From: Parasponia andersonii
Lineage: Eukaryota; Streptophyta; Magnoliopsida; Rosales; Cannabaceae
Length of the DNA stretch: 64,000 nucleotides
Assembly (NCBI GenBank): GCA_002914805.1
Contig: JXTB01000237.1
Location: 154,641-218,640 of the forward strand
Direction of reading: 5' to 3'
Shown here one piece after another: positions 1 through 12,604 of the stretch. The notes below the pieces were generated by a model, which saw only the letters and a list, made by a program, of their open reading frames with translations, did not search any database and was not told where the DNA came from. Within the stretch, counting starts at the first letter, position 1; each line of letters starts with the position of its first letter. Both the position numbers and the translations under genes were made by a program.

Positions 1-2772
1 AACTAGATACTGGAATGCCATAAAAAAATATTAAGGACCAATATAATAAAATAGTAATAGATAGGAGACCAATGATGCCATTTACCTTTATTTATTTTCA
101 ATCAACCTTTAAGCCGAGCAAAATTATTGTTCACCTAATCTTACATCCACCTCAAGTAGAAGTAGAACATTAATAAATGCTTGTCATCTTCTAAAGGCAT
201 TTTTCTAGTTATATTAACATAAGAAGAACAACAAGCAATTTATTAAATTTCTAACTGACTTGGATAGTGGAGAACGCGATGGATATGTGATAATTAAAGT
301 AGTGTACAAAGAGATTCACTTCCTGACCATTTTTTGTTCACTTAACTTATATGCATATGATAATGGATAATTGGTCTATTTCATTTGTCCAAGTCCAAAA
401 CTGTATCAAATATATGTGTCACAAAGAAAGCAAAAAAGTACTTTGTCAGTATTATACATTTGGAGCTTGGATCTTGGATATTAAAAGAAATAATTATACA
501 TTATTAGCTAGTCATTATATCAATATTCTGTCATGGTCAATGAACTACATACATCAATCGTGTATGCACAAATAGTTGTAAAATTGTTTTTTTTTTTTTT
601 TTTCAAATAGTTGTAAATTTCTTTCAAATATTATATCTGTTTGTGATATCTCTGCAAAAATACGTCGCGACAAGGTAGAATGGCACGCCCCTTGATCTTG
701 GCCAAAATGTGCTCAATAATACCGGTTTGACGGCAAGTTACTCGGCTTTCTAGGTCTAAAGCCTATTTGGCTATTTGCTTTTATCTAAACCTAAAAGCCT
801 AAAAGTAATTTCTAGTCTCCCACATTTGAACTGATTGTAAATATATAAGTTTAATATATAATTTATTACATTTCACAAACAGGAAATTCTCCATGTCTCG
901 AGAGTTTTTAAATTAGAAAAATCCACTATATCATACCACTTAAATTAGTAAATTACTCTTGAATTAGTAACCTACCTTCTGAATCAGTAACATATTACAG
1001 ATAGTAGTAAATTAATATATAATCACCAATAGTGTTTAATATGACACTTCTTTTTGTTAATTTAATCATGGATTGTCATGTAAGACGAATTTCACAGTAT
1101 TATTGGCAAAGTTATAATTAAGAGATATCGATTAGTGACGAATTGTATTCAATGACATACTCTATAATAAATATATATATTAATTAACTATACTGTATGA
1201 TAATAGGTATACGTATATGTTTTAACTCTATTTTATAGCAGTGTTGTCTCACAATGCGATTCATGCATATTTCAAGTCATGGGATTTGAAATGGTCTGAA
1301 AAATGGAATTAAATTGCATCTGTATTTGTAGTATGGTACGATTCAATTGCCGGAGTGCGGACACCATGCGTTGGAAATGGTTCCAGAAATTTGTGGTCTT
1401 TGGTTTGACATATTTTTTCAATCAAAATTTTAGTCTATAAGTTGCTTCTAAAATAATGTTTTTGTTGTAAAAAAAAAAAAAAATAAAAAAAATAAATAAT
1501 TATTAAAATAATTCTACAAAATATCAAAAGCGACCGATAGATATGGTTGGAAGAAAAACATAATAGTGATTAATATTTGCCCATTGCTAACCAATAATAT
1601 TAAATATTTTTTAAAAGATAAAGCGATAAGAACGTTTTTCCTAGTACTATATATTGCTTAATACTGTACGACTCTTTAAGACAGTGACCTTTTGTGGAGC
1701 GAATTATTATTATTATTTATTATTATTTGGTCGATAATGAGACAGTGAATTCAAACTTCACACAGGTTCAAAATAACTCAAACCTTACACATGCTTAAAA
1801 AAAAATTCAAGCTTTACACATGTTAAAGAAAGAAAGAAAGAAAGAAATTGTTACGCCAACCTTGGTTTTTAATTTTCAGATAGGAATTTATTCTTTTGGG
1901 ATTTTGGATAAAAGAGGAAACAAGTTAATAATGGACTCGAAAGTAAAATGCAAAAGAATTTAATGATGCCAAAGGAATATTGTTGTTAATGTCCATATGA
2001 AAGTATGGACAAAAGCATATCCAGGATATTTCAAAAAATATTAATTTAGGATATCCATCTGAGAGCCGAACTTTATGCTTATTTTTTTTTAAAAAAAAAA
2101 AAGGTTCATTGAGCTATTTAAGATTATAAAAAGAACCATTCAAAATAATATTAAAAAAAAAAAGAAAGAGAGAAAGCATATCTGGTATATAACAAGTAAT
2201 GTTCCTTGGTTCTTTTTTTTTTTTTTTTTTGGTTGTCATACAAAAAGGGATAGCTTTAAGTTTGGTGATTACTTTCTATCCCTACCACTGTGGATATTCG
2301 GACTTTCCACGCAATAATTATGTAAACCAGTCGTGTATCAACATTTGGACTTTGTAATATTTCGAAATTGAAAACAAAGAAAAACGAAAAATAATAGAAG
2401 CGAAAATAATAATAATAATAATAATAATATGCAGTTTTGCTACAAATACACGGCTAGCTTGTCAATCCTTGGACTTAATACTACACGCAATCAATTTGTC
2501 CAATGTTTGGACAATATTAACTTATGGGATCATATCATTTGGACCATTAATTCTATGATTCAAAACGGTGTTGTATTATTAAGTATGTAAAGTTTAAATC
2601 TCATTTTGTGAGAAAAATGTTCATTATAACAAAGATTACGGTGAGTAAAAGAATAATTTTGGTTCATCATGTTGTATTTATCGTATAATATTATGAGAAC
2701 TGAAAATTATAAATTATAAATAATTATTTAGACCGCTTGGTATACTCGTGGTCTCATGCTCTAAAGTGTTGT
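1..2772. other. AT-rich intergenic DNA, no gene seen
   Basis: No open frame here resembles a protein; the longest (351-575) is AT-rich and has no recognisable motif. The stretch holds many A or T homopolymers, a GAAA microsatellite near 1833-1852 and an AAT microsatellite near 2406-2429. I see no RNA gene. Confidence 0.7.
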
Positions 2773-2780
2773 ATTGCACT

Positions 2781-3677
2781 TAGAGGTGTCAAAATAGGTG
2801 TCGGGTCGAGCCATTCAAAATTTTAAGAAAAATTTAAGTGGATGACTAATATTTTAAATTTGATTAAGTAAATGTCCATTTTTAAAAATTTATAGCTAAA
2901 TGTTCAGGTAGATATATGTTACACTTAAGAGATATGTTTATCTACTAATTTCAATTATTGTACTGAAATATATTGTGTATATAATTTTTTATACTTGGTA
3001 CATAAAATTTTACAATTGGTATATAAATATATGTACTAGACATTTTGCTATAACATTTGACAAAAGAATATTTACTTAAATTGGGCTAAAATTTTGGTTA
3101 TATTTCTATAAAGTTCATATTTTAATAGTGGAGTTCAATCCGGTATGTAGGCTGCCGAGTTCCTAGGTAGGCCATAGGTGTCCTAGCCCGTTTTTGGCCC
3201 AATTTAAATAAAATAAAAAAATCTATAATAATAATAATATTAAGTGTATAATTAGTTAAAAAATATTAAAATAATTCGTTAAAAAAATATTAAAAATTTA
3301 AAATTAAACTATGAAAAAATAAATAATATGTGATGTTCTTTTTTTAGTGATAAAAATTTTAAAATAATTAAATAAGCAAAAAGTATGTAAATTGAATAGT
3401 TGAAAAAAAGTTCAAAACAAAATTCTTAAGAAAATTATTTAGAATTAGATTAAAATTAAAAAGTATGAAAAAAAGAATGAGAAAATATATATTTATAAGT
3501 ATTGGAAAAAATTTTGTATTTAAATTTATTTAAAAACTTAAAATAATTAAAATAAAAATTAGTTTTAGTAGGCTATAGGCCTAAAAATATATAAGTCTAA
3601 CTTGACTCTGTCTTTAGGACTGAGCTGGGCCAACCCGCATACCACGACTGGCAAGGACCCAACATTTGACACATTTT
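2781..3677. mobile_element. Non-autonomous hAT-like DNA transposon
   Basis: The left end reads TAGAGGTGTCAAA. The right end, read on the other strand, is AAAATGTGTCAAA, so the 13-bp ends match as imperfect inverted repeats. The flanks attgcact (2773-2780) and gttgcgct (3678-3685) agree at 6 of 8 positions, as expected for an aged 8-bp hAT target duplication. G/C-rich sub-terminal blocks with repeated GGGCC/GGCCC-like words surround an AT-rich core, a common design for non-autonomous plant hAT elements. No transposase frame is present. The class is inferred from end sequence and duplication length only. Confidence 0.5.
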
Positions 3678-3685
3678 GTTGCGCT

Positions 3686-6028
3686 AGTCTAAGTGCCATA
3701 ATTTAATAAAGTCGATGATTTTTAAGATGAGTGGCTCTATTGCTACCCATTTATCTACTCTCTGCATATTTGTTCTAAAAATAAAAATAAAAATTTTAAT
3801 TTTAATTACTTCTTATTCTAAACTCTTGTAATTTCTAAATTATCCTGTAATTAGATTATCTTTACTTTTCCTACCATTTTTTTTCTACCCTAACTTTTTT
3901 GCTCGTACCCTGTACCTTTGTTTATTATTTTCTTCCTCTTTTATGCTTCTCTCTATCTGACTCAGGAAGTTTTGTTTTCAGTTTTGGTTTTCTTTAAGCC
4001 AAAAATGCTGGTGGGTCGAAGATTCAAGTGCCTAATCAGGTATATAAATGTACATAAATATTTCGGGATCTAAACAAAGACAAGCAACAAATTTAAATTG
4101 ATCGTTCAAATGGGGTATCAAATCCCAGCCTTGTATGTGAAAAACATCATAGAAAACAAAGTTGTTTTAAGAAATTAAAAGTTGAATCAGTATATATATT
4201 TATATATATATATAGGGCACCAATCCAGTAACTATTTTTTTTTTTAACCTATCCAGAGGTATAATTTGACTAATAAAAATTCAGTATACATATTTTTTTA
4301 TTGTAAAAAATAAGAGAGAGAAAGAACATTAATAATGTACGTCTTTTTATACATTTCATTATAATTATTGGACACCATCTAATAGTGATCCAACGGCTAA
4401 AAAAAAATACTTACCCATAAGTAAAATAAAAAAATATCTATTGAATTGGCAACCATTTATATAGATTTATATATATTTATATATATATAATATCCAAATA
4501 GGATACATGAATAACATTTTATGTTAGGCATGAGTTTGTAATTGGCAACCATTTATATAGATTTATATATATTTATATATATATAATATCCAAATAGGAT
4601 ACATGAATAACATTTTATGTTAGGCATGAGTTTGTAGCCGCGTGAATATCCATAGTCGTATATCCTCATTAAAATACTTTTGCATGAAAACCGATTTGAG
4701 TTTAAGAGAAGAGTATGAATAGAATTTCATTTTGTTAAAAAATAATGCCCAGAAAGAGAGGTGTAAATAGATGTATTGAAAAAAAAAATGTACTAAACCA
4801 TATGCTAAAACTGAAACGGGTTAAACCATTTACTAAATTCAATGGTTTAGCAAAAATTTCCATGAATCCTCCTTTATACATTTTCTTAGCAAGCAAATAG
4901 AGTCAAAAATTAAAAAATAAAAATAAAAATCTGAAATAAATAATATATATAATAATTCAACCATTGGATAAATCCACGCATGTTCAAAGCCTAAAAGAAA
5001 TCAAAATGGGTTCGGTAGAAGATAAAAGTTGGTTTAATTATTTGTTGACCAGTTCTGGTATACACTAAATCTTCTTCAATAAATATATATATAAACCCAG
5101 TCCATAAACTGTGCTGTTGTCATGTGAGAAAACTAAGAGTTTGGGTTATATAAATACATATATATGTATATATATATATATTATTTTTTTAAAAAATTGT
5201 CCTTACTTTGTAATACGGATCATATGGGAAGCAGTGGCCCTTTAACATGGAAATAGACGGGAATTGACGGTGAGGACCAACGTTGCTGCTGTTTTTGGAG
5301 GTTAGGGATTTTAGTGCCAAAAATTGAATGTTAGGGACCTAAATGCCAAGAGGGCTAAAGGTTGTGGATTTTCCTGCAAATTACCTAACGTAATTCTACT
5401 TATTATCTATCTGGTAATAAAAGAAATTAAATAAAAAGAGGGTAGTGAGAGTAGACAAAGGGTAGTACTAGACCCATTTTTTAAGATTTGTATTGAATAA
5501 TAGCATGTAAATAAGAAAGACAAAGCTACAAACATGCATTAAATAAAATAATTCAAACACGAAAAAGAAAAAACAAGGATCAATAAAATAATAAACTGTC
5601 CAAAATATTTGAACAATCCAATATGTAAATTTACATTTTTTAGGTTGAATAAAGGGGAACATGGGAATATAATTATTTTTTTATCAACTCAAAGAATATA
5701 ATGCTATTGTGCATTACGTGTATAAAATTTATCGCGATATGCCATGCTTTGTCTCTTATCGGATCTTAGTAGACATAACACAACCTATGGATTGTGGGTA
5801 TGTTTACCTATATATGGATAAGGGTTGGTTTTAGATTCTAGACAGGCGTTTGATTTTTTTTTTCCCCCCCTTTTTTATGCTCCGAAGTGTTTGATAAAAC
5901 CTATTATGGTTTGTTATTTTTAAATGTTATTGCCCAACCACTTTTTACAGCAGACTGTGAGAGTAGCTTCTAAAAACTTAATTCTATTTTACGAATTTTA
6001 TATGTACTTGAAACGTTATGGTTCATCT
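3686..6028. other. AT-rich intergenic DNA, no gene seen
   Basis: Apart from the 96-bp tandem duplication listed separately, this stretch shows only AT-rich sequence with TA-dinucleotide runs (near 4190-4215, 4470-4490 and 5155-5180). The minus-strand frame at 5468-5662 looks like chance. Confidence 0.65.
4445..4636. repeat. 96-bp tandem duplication, two identical copies
   Basis: A 96-bp unit beginning attggcaacc and ending gagtttgta occurs at 4445-4540 and immediately again at 4541-4636. I found no difference between the copies by eye. The unit contains a TATA-rich stretch. The identity suggests a recent event, or an assembly artefact. Confidence 0.9.
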
Positions 6029-6033
6029 ATACG

Positions 6034-6668
6034 TGTTATGCGGTTTAAAATCATATGCCAGGTCACATGAGTAAGAATATGTGCGACCTCCACCATATAG
6101 AATATGTGCGACCTCCATCGCATATGTTATGTGCGACCTCTACTGCATAGGGGTTGCGTGCGATTTCCTCCGAATAGGTTTTGTGCGACCCGAAAGAAAA
6201 AGAAACTAGTCTTTATTTCGTTAAACGGGTAACCCACGAGGAAAGGGAAACAAAAGTCTCTCTTTCAAGTTCGATCAGTTACCCGATTTAAGTGGTTACC
6301 CAATTATGTTGTTACTCAAATTGTATTACCCGATTGTAGTTACCCATTTTCACAATTAGGAACATTGAGTTACCTTCATCTATATAAAGGGAGCTCAAGG
6401 TTTCGGGATGGAGAGATTTTTCCGAATCTAGAGAAGCAAAAAGAATTCTCAAGAGTATTTTCTTCTTTTCAGACAACACATTGTAATTTTGAGTTCTTGT
6501 AATTCTCCAGAATATAGTAAAAAACAGTGGACGTAAGCTCATATTTTTCGGGACTGAACCACTATAAAATCTTTGCCTCTTTATTTACTTTGAATAAGAA
6601 CTCTATTCACACAAGCCACATCTCATAATTTTTTCTAAAATTTATTGTTGACAAAACCTCCATCAATA
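6034..6668 (+). repeat. 5' LTR of element A
   Basis: It begins TGTTATGCGG and ends near CATCAATA, where the 3' LTR has ATCAACA, so the terminal CA has decayed to TA. Near its start it holds four units of a 25-bp repeat built on ATATGTGCGACCTCC. A TATA box (TATATAAA, 6381-6388) lies in the second half and would set the start of the genomic transcript. Confidence 0.88.
6378..6392 (+). promoter_or_regulatory. TATA box in the 5' LTR of element A
   Basis: TATATAAAGGG sits in the LTR about 285 bp before its end, and the same box is kept at about 16720 in the 3' LTR. Position and sequence fit the core promoter of a plant LTR element. Confidence 0.6.
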
Positions 6669-6670
6669 AT

Positions 6671-6688
6671 TGGCGCTAAAATGAGGGC
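6671..6688 (+). other. Primer-binding site of element A
   Basis: TGGCGCTAAAATGAGGG starts two bases after the 5' LTR. The TGGCGC start is shared by primer sites of many plant Ty3/gypsy elements; the rest matches their usual consensus poorly. The site is called mainly from its position. Confidence 0.5.
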
Positions 6689-6727
6689 TATTCCGGCAAA
6701 ACATTGTCAAATTTCACTTTTTTAATA

Positions 6728-8616
6728 ATGGCAAATACTAGAAACACTACCAGAGTCACCGAAATTAGCCAAAACCAACCCCAAAGCACTGCTGCTATAC
6801 AGGCAGACCCTGCTCAGGATTAGCCTACTATGATCGCAACAGAGAACCTTTTCCAGAGACAGGATCGCATAGAGGAGACATTGGTGAACCTTCAGCAAGT
6901 CACTAACCAGATCAATGACACCCTATGATGACTTGCTGAAGGGTAGATGGTAACCCCACCACAGCACGAATGTCCCAAAGAATATCATGCTCAATTACTT
7001 GAGAAAGGAATACAGATCCTAGAGACAAGAAGACGCGGCCAGCCAAGAACCCAGCAAGAGCGTCATGAAGATCGCATCTCCAAAGGAAAAGGCAAAGCCG
7101 CAAACTTGCCTCCAAAATCTGATACGGAGAGTTCAAGTACTAACCATGATCGTGGACAATCTTCTCGCAAATCCATTGATAGTTAAGATCGCTTGAGTAG
7201 CGAACAAAGACGACCATCGAGAAGCATCTTCGAAAGAATTAGCAGAGAGTTGAGACAAGATCCTGTAGACCTAAGACAGTATTTGGAGTGACGACGTAGC
7301 CGTAATCGATCCGTATCGCATCATAACGACCAAAGTCGGTCTCGTCGTACTATTTCGCTGGATTCCTCTCACAGATCGCAGAAAACTCTACCTGACTAGC
7401 CCGACATGCATCAGGATAACGATCAAAGGCCGCCCTTGCCGCCAGCGAGAGATAATGCTTTTCCTCTGAATGTCAATGTTCACAATTTAAGGATCGCATT
7501 AGACGCACTTGCTGGTTGGGACGATGAGCTCACTGATGGGTATCGTCAGTCGCCATTCAGTGAGGAAGTTCGAGCTGCAGCCCTACCTACTGGATTTAGA
7601 CTTTCCACCATTAACACTTTTGATGGGAAAACTGATCCACAGGACCATATGGATCACTTCAATGACTTAAGAAAACTTTATCATGTCAATGATCATGCGC
7701 GTTGCAGATGTTTCGCTGTAACTCTCTTGGGAGCAGCAAAGAAGTGGTTCCGAGGACTCAAATCTGGCTCGATCTCGTCATGGCAACAACTTCAAACGGC
7801 GTTCTTGAGACAGTTTCAAGCTGCAAAGAATTTCACTGTTCCACTTGTTAGCTTGTCTGTAATCCGACAAGGTCTAGAGGAGACTCTACGATCTTATCTC
7901 AATCGATTCACCTCAGAGTTATCAAAGGTCAACAACCCACCTGAGGGAGGAGTTCTAACTCTCATGATGGCAGGGGTGCGACCAGAAACTAAACTCTGGG
8001 AGGAATTACTTGAGCGAGAATGTAGAACTCTTGAAGACTTCTATCGAAGGGTTGGTCAGCATTTGAGGTTAGAATCTTCGCTCGAGAATCTTCAAAAGAC
8101 TAAGAAAGAAGGAAGGAAAGATGCGACTAAAGACGCGGTCATTACCAACAATAACGGTAATAAGAAAAAAAAAGGAATAATGAACAGCCGAAGAAGAATC
8201 AGCCTAGACCCAAAAGGCAGGAGATTTCAAGAGCTCCCATACGGTTCAACAATCACGCTGAATTAAATGTGCCCATAGATCATTTCTATGTAGTCACAAA
8301 CCAGAAGGAGCGATTCCGTCAACCGGAACTGATGAAGCAGGACAGGACAAAGTGCGACCCCAACAAGTTCTACCGATATCACAATGATATTAGGCATGAT
8401 ACCAATAATTGCTTTGCCCTGAAGGATGAAATTGAAAGGCTGATTAGAGAGGGACGACTGTGGCAGTACACCAGGCAGAACGACGAAAGGCGAGAAGAAG
8501 ACCAACAGCGACCTCCAGAAATTCAACGCGAAGTCCGAACTATCTTCGGAGGACCGCATGTTGGCGGAGATTCGAAAAGGGTTCAAGACAGGTATGCACG
8601 AGAAGCTCGACAATAG
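6728..8616 (+). pseudogene. gag of element A, broken by stops and a frameshift
   Basis: An ATG at 6728 opens a frame that continues to 8266 but is cut by several stop codons (for example near 6821, 6926, 7184, 7291 and 7397). The longest open part, 7406-8266, carries the retrotransposon gag domain with the start TFDGKTDPQDHMDHF, then a helix-rich core containing KKWFRGL and ESLSxxL-like spacing. The reading then shifts to 8269-8616, which has the zinc-knuckle remnant ending HDTNNCFALKDEIERL, in which the first cysteine of the usual Cys-x-x-His pair reads Tyr. The shift probably lies in or after the A run at 8165-8173. Gag packages the element RNA in cytoplasmic particles. Confidence 0.85.
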
Positions 8617-8676
8617 CCATTAACTAATATCATGCATCTTGAGCAGCGACCACGCAAGCTTTAACGAGTACCAGAT

Positions 8677-9054
8677 ATGGACATTACCTTCACAGAACAG
8701 GATGCAAGGGAAGTCCATTATCCGCATAATGACGCGTTGGTCATAAAAATTAACTGTGGAAGTACACAGTTATGGCAAGTATTGGTTGATAACGAGAGTG
8801 CTATGGACATCCTGTACTTCGATGCCTTTAAGAAGATGGGGTTGAATGAGAGCGACTTGAAACCTACCGCTACTCCACTCTATGGTTTCACTGGTGACAG
8901 CCTGATGCCTATGGGCATGATTGAATTGATGGTCAGCGTTGGGACCTATCCTAGGGTTTCAACGATAATGACCTAGTTTTTGGTGGTAGATTGCCCCTCT
9001 GCTTTCAATGCTGTGCTAGGAAGACCGGCACTGAGGGAACTTTGAGCCGTCACC
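8677..9054 (+). pseudogene. Retropepsin-like protease domain of element A
   Basis: The frame 8677-8976 reads VLVDNESAMDILYFDAFKKM, the plant Ty3/gypsy aspartic protease block. The active-site triplet is Asp-Asn-Glu where the family has Asp-Asn/Gly-Gly, so the glycine is lost. A TAG stop follows at about 8974. The same frame then resumes (FLVVDCPSAFNAVLGRPAL), so this is one domain interrupted by a nonsense change. The enzyme would cut the Gag-Pol precursor. Confidence 0.75.
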
Positions 9055-9072
9055 TCGATCTACCATCTCACT

Positions 9073-11395
9073 ATGAAGTTCCCGACCCAACACGGGGTAG
9101 GCGAGGTGCGAGGAAACCAATATGATTCGAGGACTTGTTATAACAACTCGCTAAAACTCGCAGCAAAGGATGCGACGTCCCACACAATGATGGTCCACCT
9201 GCCAGAGGAAGTGCCAGTCGAGGTAGCGGGCAAAGCGTCAGTCGAGGAAGCGGGCAAAGCGTCAGTCGAGTCGTCAGACAAAGCGTCAGTCGAGTCGACA
9301 GTGAAAGCGTCAATCGAAACGACCAACGAAGACTTCGATCCTCGAGAAATAGACGAAGAGGTCAGAACTGGACCCATTGAAGATCTGGAGGACTTATCAT
9401 TCGACATGTCTTCCAAGACTTTAAATATTAGAACGGAGGTTCAAGGACTTGTGCGAGCTTCATTGGTCGCTTTTCTGAAGTCTAATTTGGATGTCTTCGC
9501 ATGGCAACATTTGGATATGGTAGGGATTGATTCAAGGATCATATCCCATCGTCTTAACATAGATCCGACAAAGAAGCCTGTACGGCAGAAAAGAAGGGCT
9601 ATGAATCCAGAACGCTACGTCGTGTTAAAAGAAGATGTGGAGAAGCAGCTCGAAATTAGGTTCATAAGAGAGTCTTTTTATCCTGACTGGCTTGCAAACC
9701 CGGTTTTGGTGAAGAAACCCAATGGGAAGTGGAGAACGTGCATCGATTTCACCGATCTCAATAAAGAATGCCCGAAGGACAGCTTCCCACTTCTAAGAAT
9801 CGACCAGCTTGTAGATACGACATCGGGGCATGAATTTTTAAGTTTCATGGACGCGTATTCTGGATATAATCAAATCCCGATGTACGAGCTAGATGGGGAG
9901 CATACTTCATTCATCACGGATCGAGGATTATACTGTTATAAAAAGATGCCCTTCGGACTTATCAACGCAGGAGCGACCTACCAACGTCTTGTCAATATGA
10001 TGTTTGCAAAACAAATTGGCAAGACAATGGAGGTATACGTCGATGACATGCTGGTGAAGTCGGAGAAAGCCGAAGATCACATCAAGGACCTTGATGAGAT
10101 GTTCAAAATCCTCCGGAGATACCAGATGAAGCTGAATCCCCAGAAGTGTGCATTCGGAGTAGGATCTGGAAAATTTCTGGGATTTATGGTCAATCAGCGA
10201 GGAATCGAAGCAAATCCTCAGAAGATACAGGCATTGATCGATATGCAATCTCCTCGTACACCCAAGGATGTGCAAAGCTTAGCAGGAAGAGTAGCTGCAC
10301 TGAGTCAGTTTGTATTCAGATCAACCAATAAATGCCAACCTTTCCTTGAAGTATTGAAAGGATCAAAGAGGTTCGAATGGACGAAAGAATGCGAGCAGGC
10401 GTTCCAAGAGTTGAAAAAGCACTTGGGTTCTCCTTCACTCTTGTCGAAACCAAACCCAGGAGAAGAATTATGCTTATATCTCGTTGTTTCCAAGTATGCG
10501 ATGAGTGCTGCATTAATTCGCGAGGAGGGAAATATTCAGCGACCTGTCTATTATGTAAGTAAAAGATTACTTGATGCCGAAACCAGATATCCAGAGATGG
10601 AGAAATTGGCACTAGCGCTCGCCATCACATCAAGAAAGCTTCGACCTTACTTCTATACTCACTCTATTAGGGTTTTCACGAATTTCCCGTTGAAACAGGT
10701 TTTACAGAGACCTGAGGCGTCAGGATGGCTGCTTAAGTGGGCTGTTGAATTGAGTCAATTTGACATCAATTTTCAACCTCGCACTGCCATAAAGGGTCAG
10801 GCTCTCACAGATTTTATTGCAGAATTTACATACAATGTCGATCTTCCCACGGGAGTACTCGAAAAACTCGCTTCAGATACATCAAGGTTGTGGAAACTTT
10901 ATGTTGATGGGTCATCGAATGAAAATAGAGCAGGTGCGGGCCTAGTTTTAATCAGTCCTGAAGGGCACAACATTCATTGTGTGCTTTGCTTCAAATTCCC
11001 AGTATCAAATAATGAGGCCGAGTATGAAGCACTGATAGCTGGGCTAAAGCTCGCACAGGAAATGGAGGTCGAGATAATTGAAGTGTATAGCGACTCCCAG
11101 CTGGTCGTTTGTCAGGTTAAGGGCGATTATCAAGCGAGAGGAGAGAATGATTGCTTATTTGGAGAAGGTGCAGCAATTGTTCTTAACATTCGCCGCTTAT
11201 AACATTCAGCTTCTTCCTCGCATTGAAAATACCCGGGCGGATGCACTTGCTAAGCTCACTTCGACGAAAGATACAGAGTTGTTGAAGGTAGTTCCTGTTG
11301 AATTTCTTATATCACCAAGCATCGAGGTTGAACTCCAAGTAGTTATGCCAGTTGATGAAAAACCATCGTGGATGGATCCCATAATGTGATATATA
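9073..11395 (+). pseudogene. Reverse transcriptase and RNase H of element A
   Basis: A 709-codon open frame (9073-11202) holds a full RT. It has an ATG-independent lead-in, the block PNGKWRTCIDFTDLNKECPK, then MPFGLINAGATYQRL, and the catalytic YVDDM at 10036-10050. RNase H follows, starting YVDGSS near 10900 and including NNEAEYEAL and the YSDSQLV aspartate. At about 11135-11145, in a GA-rich run, the frame breaks. The remainder, ending in a stop near 11389, reads on in another frame (EERMIAYLEKVQ, then the Ala-Asp-Ala-Leu-Ala-Lys block). Apart from that break the RT is unusually well kept. The enzyme copies the RNA genome into DNA. Confidence 0.9.
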
Positions 11396-11443
11396 TAAAA
11401 TGGTGATCTTTCTGAGAACAAAGACGATGCAAGGCGACTCCGC

Positions 11444-12604
11444 ATGAAAGTAGCCCGCTATATCATCCAGGATGAGAAGCTTTATCGAAGGACTTTTAGC
11501 TCGCCATTATTATTGTGCGTCAATGATGAAAATGCACACTATATTATGAGGGAAATTCACGAAGGAATATGTGGAAATCATTCTGGGGGGCAAGCACTTG
11601 CAAACAAGATTCTTCGACAAGAGTATTTTTGGCCAACTATGAAGAAGGATACATTGGAATTTACTAGGAAGTGTGATAAATGTCAACAATTTGCGACTAT
11701 TCCTAGAAAACCACATGTTCCTTTAACTTCAATGACTAGTCCATGGCCATTTGCTGTTTGGGGAATTGATATTATCGGGATGCTTCCATTGGCACGAGGA
11801 GATTTGAAGTATGTGGTGGTCGCAGTCGATTATTTTACAAAATGGACAGAAGCTGAGGCCTTAAGCACCATTTCCGCAAAGAAGATGATAGATTTTGTTT
11901 ACAAATCTATAATCTGTCATTATAATATACCGCATACTATAATTTCTGATAATGGGAAACAATTCGACTGTGATGAGTTCCGTGACTTCTGCAACAACTT
12001 GGGCATCAAGAAGAGTTTCTCTGCTGTTGTTCATCCTCAAGCCAATGGGCAGGTCGAAGCGATAAACAAAATACTCAAACAGAATATAAAGACAAAGCTG
12101 GAGGAGTATAAAGGAGCTTGGCTAGAAGTACTTCCAGAAGTTTTATGGGCTTATCGCACCACACAACGAACCACTACTGGAGAGAGTCCATTCTCTTTGG
12201 CTTATGGATATGAAGCGATGATCCCAGTTGAAATTGGTGCAGGTTCTCTACGGCGATCTATTTATGAACAAAATCAGAATGATGTATTACTGAGAATTGA
12301 ACTCGATATTTTAGAAGAACCACGTGAATAATCTCAACTTCGAATTACATCATACCAACAACACACTGCTCGATATTATAACTCCAAAGTCAGAAGTAGA
12401 CATTTTGAAGTTGGAGATCTTGTCCTTCGAAGAGTTCTACCTAATAATAAGGAATATGGCGCTGGGGTATTTGAGCCTTCTTGGGAAGGGCCTTATGTTA
12501 TCGATAATGTCATTCGACCTGGGACATACAACCTAGCTCGCATCGGTGGTCAAAAGATCGAGCATGCTTGGAATGCAGAAAAAATTCGTCGTTATTATCA
12601 ATAA
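11444..12604 (+). pseudogene. Integrase of element A with one in-frame stop
   Basis: The frame carries the His-His-Cys-Cys zinc domain (HEGICGNHSGG, then CDKCQQ). The catalytic core follows, with Asp in WGIDIIG, Asp in ISDNGKQFD and Glu in NGQVEAINKIL. The open part stops at 12329-12331, but the same frame continues to a second stop at 12602-12604. The continuation includes the conserved C-terminal GDLVLRRV and PSWEGPYVI segments, so the true end is 12604 and the TAA at 12329 is a nonsense change. There is no chromodomain. Integrase would insert the cDNA and leave the 5-bp duplication. Confidence 0.9.

Noticed and set aside
6080..6200. CRISPR-like short repeats
   Set aside because: The 25-bp units are contiguous without unique spacers and lie in an LTR of a plant retrotransposon.
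9073..11202. Endogenous pararetrovirus
   Set aside because: The RT/RNase H is followed by a DDE integrase and flanked by LTRs with target duplications, which pararetroviruses lack.
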